Positions 56,090 to 64,000 of a DNA stretch of 64,000 nt are shown here, piece after piece. How positions within the stretch are numbered: the stretch's first letter is position 1; the number at the start of each line of letters is the position of its first letter. A program made the position numbers and the translations under genes. The DNA is from Leptasterias polaris (lineage: Eukaryota > Echinodermata > Asteroidea > Forcipulatida > Asteriidae), in assembly GCA_037783415.1 (NCBI GenBank), contig JAZGTN010000008.1, positions 1,745,501 to 1,809,500 of the forward strand. The letters are read 5' to 3'. The notes under the pieces were generated by a model. That model saw only the letters and a list, made by a program, of their open reading frames with translations, was not told where the DNA came from and made no database searches.

Positions 56090-56332
56090 ACACCCTAAAA
56101 CCCTCTGGGTTCCGGTGGGGGGGGGGGGGGGGAGCGGGAACGACCCTATTGTCTGGTCAGGCTGACTCGCAAATTTGTTAAAATGGGATTTCAATCGGAA
56201 TCTGCATCACGTTGACCATTTCATGTGTCATTTTGACACATATTCCGGGTCATATTGACCCAGAAATGGTCAGGCCCTACGGGACCCTTGATCCGGATTA
56301 GTTCCGACCCGGAACTTAGTTAATAGAGTGTA
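56090..56332. mobile_element. F4 element copy f
   Basis: It starts ACACCCTAAAACCCTCTGGG and ends TTAATAGAGTGT. A G-run (about 16) lies inside at 56116-56132. Positions 56248-56260 read GGTCATATTGACC, and GATCCGGATTAGTTCCGACC matches the end region of other copies. Confidence 0.6.
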
Positions 56333-59300
56333 TGCAATTGGTTTGAATCATCACATTCGAATATATTGACAGTGTATGTGAAATGAAGCCGTGACATGAA
56401 GCTTGATTGTTAAATGCCTCCCAACTATGAATACAAAGCAGAAACAGTATTGGTCCCTAAACAGTGCTAAAGAAGTGCAGGATATACCCGCGGGAAATTG
56501 ATTTCTCCAACACTTCTTAATACTTCTCATCACAACTACAATTCTACATTTGTGATTTGATTATCCATGGTTAATTGTATTATGCATTGAGCCCTTAAGA
56601 TAGTTCAAATGATTCTGATATTAAGTGTTGGTCTCTGAAGATTGGCTTTGCAATGATATTTCTTCCATTGGCGTATTGCCTATAGGAGATATTGTCCGTG
56701 GAAAATGAACGTCGGCAGTTTAGACGTCATTCTTATATGCAAACAATTGCTATTGTTTATTGTTAAACAAGGACAATGTCTGGGCATTGAATATTAGTTC
56801 AAGTTATTGTTTTCAAAGGACAATTACTATTCATTGACTATACCTGAACCTGTCAGGTGTATATTCATTCGTGTTATTCTGATCACGTCTTTTTTTTTAC
56901 CAATATAAATTTGCCTTTTGCGGGAGAGTTGTCTTCATAGATTTGTCAGTCAATTGTTAATTTTTTTTTGCTGCAACCAGAAAAGTTGTCTGTCTTTTTG
57001 ACATGTAGCCTACATCAATGTACTTATCATTATGCTATGTCTCCGTTAATGTTTGAGAATAGATACAGAATGACATGGTCAAAGAGCGCTGACGGACTCG
57101 TGACAGCGTACTGTGATTTATCCCCCCTACCAGCATCGCTCATTTGGCATGCAAGCAGCGTTGGCTGTGATGCCGCTTGCAAATGAGTCGGCGACTCCCC
57201 GATGCCCAATTTGAATTACGGGGCAGATAATCTTACACAATCGCCCCTCCTGGAGTATGTATTATCATACTTAATTGCATCCAGAGTTTGTTTCACTCAT
57301 TCTTATCTGTGAGGGTACCACGGGGTGTGTATATAAGATAGCATCCTATATACATTTTACATTATACAGACTTATGCAGTTACTGCTGACCGCAACGTCT
57401 ATGTTTATTATTCGATCTGTGACTGATGAAATATTATCGTAGGTGGAGTGAGGCTGCTGGCTTTTTTCGAATAACATTATCTTTCACTATATTATACTCT
57501 TCATTAACTGCACGACCTTGCAAAATACATCTATGTCATTATGTAATAATTTGAGTCTGGTACCGTGCACACAACAGTGAAAGTTGCAGTTCTAGTTTTC
57601 ACATCGTTAAAGGAACCAGAATCAGAATTATATGAACAATCTTTTCAACCCAGCCTCGGTTTGGCAACATTGGCTCGAATAGAAGAAAAGTAAAATGGCT
57701 GCACCATTACAAAGGTCAATACCAGATACATACATTAATGCAGCATGGGCTATCGGACACCCTTTTGGTGACGTGTACATTTTGGTAGGTCTTCTTTTCC
57801 ATCTCATATCACAGTATTTTACAGAGATTTTAGCCTTACGAAAAACGATGGGGAATTCCAATACGGCGAATTCAAACTCGCGTGTAGACCTAGATGGACA
57901 GTGTATAGGCTGTTTCTGGATTTATAGCGGCTGTGGCTGCAACTGGATTACATTGGTGACACGGGTTGAAGCATTGGGCTCCATCACCAGCAACAGCCAC
58001 AGCCCTATCTACTAAGTCGGACATGGCTAGCTATTATAACCAGTGCATTAAGCAAACACTTCTTGGTAAAAATTGATTTGCTGCGAAACAAATCCACAAC
58101 TGCACTACAATGTACAAACTTATATGCGGTTTTTTTAGGCTGTCTATCTGTTTAATTACTTATTGATTTATCAACAAAATCTTTCAGTCTGTCACATTGT
58201 TCATTGGCAATTAATTGTCAAAGACATCTCCGTAGGATCATCGCATCGCTGACAGGAAAGTCGATTTGTCAAAACACAGGCTTGAAATGCTTAAGGGGAA
58301 ACACATCACTGGTTTTTGGAAAAGTAGCCTAATTAATCTCTGGTTTTCTATAAAAGACGCCGTAAAACCAACCTGTGTAAATGTTTTCAAAGTCAGTGGT
58401 GACGAGTCACGTTATTGTGGAAATAACGGTTGATTATTGTGTCCGAGATTTATAATAATCATTGCGTTTCAAAGCTTGAACTAATCCGTTTTGATTTACA
58501 TTATTTAAAATCCTTTAATTTACCTTCAAATGGGTCCGACAGATAATAATCACCGGATTGGTCATTTGATGACAAAATGGTCCTCACAGTGCACAAGGGT
58601 CATTGTTGTTATTGGTTGCTTCAATTTCAGTCACATTACATATGAATGATAACAGTGACATTGATTTTTAGACGCTAAGTCGGATGAGTGGGTTTCATAC
58701 TCGGAAAGTGAATTCTGAATTGGGCAGAATGCTGTCTATAAGATGAAGATCAAGAACCGCGGTTTTGATCTGGTATCGCTTGGTACGAAAATGGTGACAT
58801 ACGTAACACAAGAGCGACAATTTCTAACCAAAAATAGTATATTATAAAGTGTAGGCCTATTAGGTAATATTCATCCTCGATTCAAATTAAACATCAATAA
58901 AATATAAAAAAACCTAAAACAAACAAAACAGTAAAACAACACAAGGTAAACCATTTGCAATATTTCAAGCTGTGTTTAGATTCCGATGCGAAAAGTATGC
59001 AAAACAAATATGCATCGTCCATACTCATAATGTTAGCTGTACCGGGCCGATTTGCTATAGTGGACAACTGTACTCTGTTTGTGTAAACATACAGATCGGT
59101 CGCAAATGAGCGTTTAATTACTTTAACAGCTGTTGATAATCATTTGTGTGTTATTCACTTACATGCTAATTTCTTTATTAAACATGTCACAATTTATTTG
59201 GAAAGGTTAGACATCTGTCTGTTATTTCGTGTTCCATTCACCAATCTAAAGGGACATTCTGTGTGGGGTGTGGGCTGTTTTATGTTAATTGATACCGCCA

Positions 59301-59341
59301 AATTCTTAAATGTCATGATGGATGCCGAGAAGATGTGTTAT
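56333..59341. other. 3 kb without recognised genes
   Basis: A 106-residue frame at 57695-58015 starts in good context (AAAATGGCTG) but shows no known domain or splice logic, so I leave it unassigned. No hairpin element noticed. Confidence 0.3.
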
Positions 59342-60440
59342 TATAGGTTTTCTCGGTCAATTTCGGCAAATGAGCAGCCAATTTAACCACGACGCTATTC
59401 TATTTCGCGCGAAATCGAATGCTACTGAAAAGGGTCATTCGATTTCGTTTTATGACTAGTCAAATGTTCTGTTGTGTCATTCGATTTAACCAAATAATCT
59501 TTCAATTTAACAATTCAACAAAGCAGCATTCAAATTCGCAGGAACTTTTTGAAGCGTGTGTTTAGTCATTCAAATTCATTTATGGGCAGTCATTTCTGGA
59601 ATTTGTACAATCTAAAAAACGCTCTGTTAAACTTTTGTTTCCTTTCGAATGTTAAGGGCATAAATAGGGTTAACTTATTGGCACTAGAGTCACTTTGCCG
59701 ATGTACTTCGAAGACGAGATTTCGCTACAGTTTAACACGCATATTTCTAGAAATGGCAGCTCGTGATCGCTACGCTAGAGTGGCCCAGGTAGATCGAGAA
59801 AGGTATATGCCAAGATGTCTGGCACGCCAACAGATTGATGGTTGAGGAAGAAACAACATCAACAATGAAACAAAAAATTAAAAAATTAAAACATAAAGAA
59901 ACAACCCATTCAGACACACAAACAAATTAGGTCTCGGTCAGTTAACCAAAGATATCCCCCCCCAAAAAATAAAAATAAAAAATAAAATAAAGAAGAAAAC
60001 AAAGAAGAAGAAAAAAACCCTCAAGGGCCCCATGTAAAGTGTACTGGAAACATAGGCCTAACTAAAGAAAATAAGGTTTGCCTGAATTAAAGTGAATTAA
60101 AGTTTATCTGTTTATTTGTATTTCTTAAGTCGTACTTATTTGAATTCTCATTTAGCGAAATTGATTGGCTTTTTACGAAATTGAAAAAAATATATCAGTA
60201 AAAAACTCCAGTCGAACCAGCTTTGCTAAATTGAATGATGATTTAGTGTCACGAAAAAGAATGACGATATGCTAAATTGAACACAGTGCTAAAGGAATTT
60301 GAATGCCTCAAAACTAAATTGAATGGCCGAATTCTGAATTTGAAACGCAGTAACAACTGGAGAGGCAAAATAGCTTTAATTCGAACGCACGAAAATGAAA
60401 TCGGCTGCTCCTTTGCTGAATTTGACCGAGAAAACCTATA
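59342..60440. mobile_element. 1.1-kb inverted-repeat element with subterminal AAATTGAATG motifs
   Basis: The left end TATAGGTTTTCTCGGTCAAT plus GAGCAGCC pairs over about 40 bp with the right end GGCTGCTCCTTTGC plus TTGACCGAGAAAACCTATA. Within 300 bp of each end are many copies of ATTCAATTT/ATTCGATTT-type words, pointing inward as their complements. Such subterminal motif clusters are typical transposase-binding regions (known for hAT and other DNA transposons). Near the middle, 59753-59845 encodes MAARDRYARVAQVDRERYMP then a stop. It could be a relic first exon of a transposase, but I recognise no domain. Confidence 0.65.
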
Positions 60441-61139
60441 GTTACGCGGGACCCTCATACAATGCAACGATGTTCTGTTAAGATTCAAACACGATTGGAA
60501 AGAAACATCATTATTTTATAATGACCTAATGTGATTGCATTAGATTGAATCTGTCAAGATGAGCGGTCGTCATCCTCCCAGTCGCAAGGAATTCTCAAAT
60601 TGAGTAATAATCTTTAAAGTGCCTCTTTATGACCTCAAGTCTCTGGGTCTGCTTTTTCGCACGTTTGGCTATCAATTATTTTCTGTCTGAGCCCTTTGCT
60701 ATTAGCTTCTTCCTTGATTTTTCACAAGTCATTCAGTCTTGATGCATTTACATCACTTGCCCGCACGCCAGCACCACGACAAGTAAGCCCCATTCCCAGC
60801 ACTAACCATCTCGCATGAGCGAGTGAGCAGGAGGCGAGATGATGAGACGCAATTATCCATTTTTCTCCCACTAGTCCTCTGAACAATCCCCTGGAGTCTT
60901 AACGTATCAACAAGAACATGATGGAGCTCCTTATACCTATCATCATCATGCCAGCCCGAATGTGCCGTCTGGTCCAGCTCTGCTTAGGGTAAACTCTCCC
61001 AAGGATCCACGGGAATCAAGATGTGTGTCGTCACTTGCAATGTGCTTTGCCTTCATGTCTTGTTTGATTGCTCCAATGGAATAATCCGTGTACTCGACTC
61101 GATTGGAAGTGATCATAGTGTAGAAGTTGTGACTATAAT
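60441..61139. other. No gene recognised
   Basis: Nothing supported in this stretch. Confidence 0.3.
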
Positions 61140-61660
61140 AAATAAATAATGATGTATTTGTATTGCGCCACATCCACAAGGTGCTGAAAAGTGCACAATG
61201 GTGAATCCTCACACAGTAAAGAAAGAGAAAAATCAGACAGAGAACAATTACAGAAAAAGCCATATTAAACATTCCAAGCAAGTTTTCATTTTAATCTTAA
61301 AAGTTGCAACACTAGAAATATTACGAGTATGTACTGGTAAGTGATTCCAGAGAGTGGGTCTAGCATGTGAACAAGATCTATCACCCCACGATTTCCAGCC
61401 TATACTCAGTCTTAGGAACATCTAACAAGCAAGTAGGCCTATAATTAGAAGATCGGAAGAGATCGAGAGGGACCGACATGAGGTAACTGGAACGCTCCCG
61501 GTTTGATTTTGAATACAAAACCAAAGGAGATCCATAACTCGGTTCGCACATAATGACGGGCATCGTTTGTGTTTTGGGCGTGGCCCTGGATTTTCTTCAA
61601 ATCGCTCGTATCCAAAACAAATTGCCCGAACTTGAAGAAATAACAAGTATGTAGGCCTAA
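61140..61660 (-). mobile_element. Retroelement/SINE-like segment related to 13160-13490
   Basis: AATAAATAATGATGTATTTG and TTGCGCCACATCCACAAGGT are followed by GTGATTCCAGAGAGTGGGTC and GATCTATCACCCCACG. The order parallels the copy at 13180-13430, but with much divergence. Confidence 0.35.
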
Positions 61661-61779
61661 CACTTGTTTAAACCCTGCGAATGGGTGATGATGCTTTGTC
61701 CCTGAAAATGTGAGTTAGATACAGGGTACCCGAACAAACGGGGATACCATGGGGAAGTTTTCTAAATGGGGAACTTGGT

Positions 61780-62001
61780 CGGTTAGCGGTCGGCCGGACG
61801 GCTGAATGTTAGAGAAACATTCCATCGTGTTCACAGATGTTTTGACCAAATTCATAATTTCTGCTAACTTAAAAAAATTCAACACTATATTTTGAATTTT
61901 TGTGTTACATTGTTCTGTGGCTAGCTGTTTTTGCTTTGCATTTGTGGCTTTCCATATAGTTTTCCCAAAACTCGGGCTGTGACGTTGCAATAATAAAGGT
62001 C
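61780..62001 (+). mobile_element. F3 element copy d, 5'-truncated
   Basis: GGCCGGACGGCTGAATGTTA, ATTTCTGCTAACTT and CTCGGGCTGTGACGTTGCAA followed by AAAGGTC match the right two thirds of F3. The left terminus is lost. Confidence 0.6.
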
Positions 62002-63293
62002 TTTTTTATCAGTAACGTTAAGATGGTTGCCGTGTCTGGATTGGGGGGGGGGGGGGTACCCGTTCAAACCTAGACATAGGGACCCTGTGTTTTTATATAG
62101 CGAGGACAGCCTCGCTACGATTTCGTGTACAAAACCATTGGGGACGTTGCTAAAAAACTGTCGAAACGATGGGAGAACACGAGATGTTATAGATTACCTG
62201 CTGGACAAATGTGTGTGTATGTATTGGGGTGAGGGTGGGGGAGGGGGGGGGGAGGCGTCATTGACAGGAAAAAAATAAAGTGTTTGTGAAGATGCTCTGT
62301 GTCCAGGGTGCACCTGCTTCCCGGACGAAAGTTCATTTTGTCAGTTAGTGGGGTTATGCTCGTACATTGCAGACTTATCTTATATCGGAACCTTTACTTC
62401 GAAAGCTAAATTTGCTTCCAAAGCACAACTATTTTTAATATATCAAATCTGGATGCATTTTACGTCCAAATGTTTATCTCTCCTAAAGGACAGAGTACGT
62501 AGGATATGATCTCACACAAAGGTGATAGCACCCCCCCCCCCCCGCAGAAAACAACTACAAAGTTTGTAATTAAACAAAACGCGATAATCATTGAGTAATT
62601 TAAGGATCGTTTTATACATGACCTTCGAGGTGACAGTTGAACCTGTTAATGGATCAACAATTTTGTCTACATCTGCAAGACAGAATTCTAGGGAGTCAGT
62701 TTACCAGAAGGAGCTATTGAAAGCACAAAGTGCGCGTTACTGAAATTTCCTCAGCGCGGACTGGAAATTCCATCCATGTTCTATCGCTTAATAGATTGTG
62801 ACTGCAGATGTGCTCAGCAGCTGCACGTTAAAGTGAATGAAAAGTGCCGCTGAGCCGAGCAAACTGTTTGCATATAAATATAGAATCTTGTGAAAATATT
62901 CTCCGTTTATTTATCAATTAGACAGGTCCATGTTGTATGCATTGCCGCATTTTATTGTACGTTGATACAGCAGTCAAAAAGAAATGGGCCTACCTATACT
63001 GCCTCACACTAAACATAAAACAAACAACCGAAAACAAACCAACAGCTTGCATGGGTTTTTGAATTGGTAAAAAAAAAACCTGTATATTTGTTTCCCGAGC
63101 AGCCTTAGCTAACTATAGTAACACTAGGCACGTTTTAACAGGAGAAGAGGCAATTAACCTTTCTCATTATGTAAATTGCACATCGCGCGTGTGCAATGAC
63201 GCTGTTGCTTGATAACATAAGGGAACGACGTGCCATTTTGTATGTGGCTCATGGTAGCGTGACGCATAATACGCGTTTATACGTCTCCCTTGT
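62002..63293. other. No gene; G/C homopolymer runs
   Basis: G-runs at 62042-62054 and 62229-62254 and a C-run at 62530-62543. No supported gene. Confidence 0.35.
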
Positions 63294-63349
63294 GTACAAC
63301 TCTATGGCGTTTGCCAACCAATGGTGTGTACGCATGCGTGAATGTAATT
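63294..63349 (+). repeat. Direct repeat, second copy at 63857-63914
   Basis: CAACTCTATGGCGTTTGCCA then CATGCG(T)GAATGTAATTAGC occurs in both places, about 560 bp apart, bracketing two hairpin MITEs. Confidence 0.7.
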
Positions 63350-63356
63350 AGCATTA

Positions 63357-63485
63357 GGCCGTGTCCGAAACGGCGACTTCGGCTACAGCTACGGCTAGAT
63401 CGCGCGCGTCTCCCTATTCTTTAACACTGACAGACGCGCTGATCTAGCCGTAGCTGTAGCCGAAGTCGCCGTTTCGGACACGGCC
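63357..63485. mobile_element. Harbinger-like hairpin MITE (129 bp, TTA target)
   Basis: Perfect inverted arms of about 45 bp, starting GGCCGTGTCCGAAACGGCGA and including ACTTCGGCTACAGCTACGGC, enclose a loop of about 40 bp. TTA is duplicated at 63354-63356 and 63486-63488. A 3-bp TTA/TAA duplication with GG-starting ends is the hallmark of PIF/Harbinger (known). Non-coding. Confidence 0.85.
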
Positions 63486-63544
63486 TTACTCATGGGAGAG
63501 GCTAATACTAGTATAAGACCTTTCCCATGCGCACGAATACTACT

Positions 63545-63798
63545 GGCCCCAATTTCATGGCTCTGCTTACCGTAAGCAAAGAATCGGCGCTTGCGGAAGC
63601 AGGAAATTCCGCGCTTACGTCAAGCGCATTTCACGGGTTAGCAGGGACTTTCTGCTTGTGCGCTTGCGTAGTCCACGTCACTAGGCATTATACGCTTTAT
63701 ACACAGCTAGCGCAGAAATTCTACGCTTGCTCGGTAAGCGGAGAATGGTGATTGCAAGCGCAGAATTCGGCGGTAAGCAGCGCCATGAAATTGGGCCC
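63545..63798. mobile_element. F6 MITE copy 3 (GC-richer subfamily)
   Basis: The left end GGCCCCAATTTCATGGCTCT plus GCTTACCG pairs with the right end CGGTAAGCAGCGCCATGAAA plus TTGGGCCC. The interior repeats AAGCGC, GCGCTT and TACGC words. End motif and word style are those of F6. Confidence 0.75.
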
Positions 63799-63856
63799 TG
63801 GTTGGTAAAAATGGGGATACATAGCGCCTTTTTGTATTGGAGTTGGACTGCATAGT

Positions 63857-63914
63857 GCACAACTCTATGGCGTTTGCCAACCAAGAGTATATGTACACAT
63901 GCGTAAATGTAATT
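63857..63914 (+). repeat. Second copy of the 63294-63349 direct repeat
   Basis: Same order of words with small differences (TACACATGCGTAAATGTAAT). The last 86 bp of the window show nothing further. Confidence 0.7.
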
Positions 63915-64000
63915 AGCTTTTTCATATAGGAAGCAGGGTATACTGTTAACTTGTTAGGCATGGATGAAAAAACCCCAAAACAACAATAGATGGTTCAAAC

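Noticed and set aside
57695..58015. 106-residue ORF with a good start context
   Set aside because: No domain, signal peptide or splice signals that I recognise; about this length is expected by chance in 64 kb.
1..64000. LTR retrotransposons, endogenous viruses, rRNA or bacterial operons
   Set aside because: I saw no long terminal direct repeats with primer-binding sites, no gag/pol motifs, no rRNA-like conserved blocks and no dense gene arrays.

Overview
The window reads as animal nuclear DNA, most probably from an echinoderm and perhaps a sea star. That placement is my inference from four things: a low gene density; very many short hairpin transposons; two tRNA-derived SINE families, one with (ATT)n tails; and the frequent motif TAGGCCTA. 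A short TTAGGG array fits a deuterostome. There is no operon structure, no rRNA and no convincing functional tRNA gene. I cannot name the species.

Only one stretch looks like part of a real host gene: a first coding exon at 45136-45244 (+). It encodes a signal peptide followed by LPENIRIG and ends at a GTAAGT donor. This matches the N-terminal layout of AMPA/kainate-type ionotropic glutamate receptors. The remaining 19 kb would then be intron 1, and I see no second exon. Most other open frames lie in tandem repeats or transposons.

Layout. 1-9.3 kb: a decayed LINE 3' end, a 1.1-kb 20-bp minisatellite, a CRE-bearing MITE and a tRNA-derived SINE. 9.3-11.3 kb: two TTAA-flanked MITEs sharing one target site, a TA-flanked 264-bp palindrome, and tRNA-Leu SINE pieces. 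13-20 kb: SINEs and retroelement tails. 20.2-21.6 kb: a chain of abutting inverted-repeat elements. 22.8-24.7 kb: nested MITEs and a SINE. 25.7-26.9 kb: a 914-bp element with long inverted repeats built from 42-bp units, next to an inverted-repeat unit enclosing telomere-type repeats. 29.5-31.8 kb: a hAT-like element holding a 1,052-bp palindrome that holds another MITE. 32.8-33.8 kb: a perfect 139-bp inverted plus 162-bp direct local duplication inside a GGGTCA-rich element. 34.2-35.1 kb: inverted-repeat arms with 59-bp tandem units. 35.6-43.4 kb: more MITEs and a SINE. 44.6-45.25 kb: candidate promoter, 5'UTR and exon 1. 45.25-64 kb: intronic or intergenic DNA with MITEs, a LINE 3' end carrying a 27-bp minisatellite, G-rich tracts, a 1.1-kb inverted-repeat element and Harbinger-like hairpins.

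Family labels are local to this report. F1 is TTAA-flanked, about 360-380 bp. F2 is TA-GACCTTATGCA, 169 bp. F3 is TATAGACCTTTCTTTTG, about 305-315 bp. F4 is ACACTCTAAAA with GGGTCA motifs. F5 is the CAGCAATCC palindrome. F6 is GGGCC(C/A)AATTTCAT. F7 has TGACGTCA ends. F8 is the ATTGGCCGCCATC hairpin. Superfamily assignments are inferred from target-site length and terminal motifs, because no transposase is visible.
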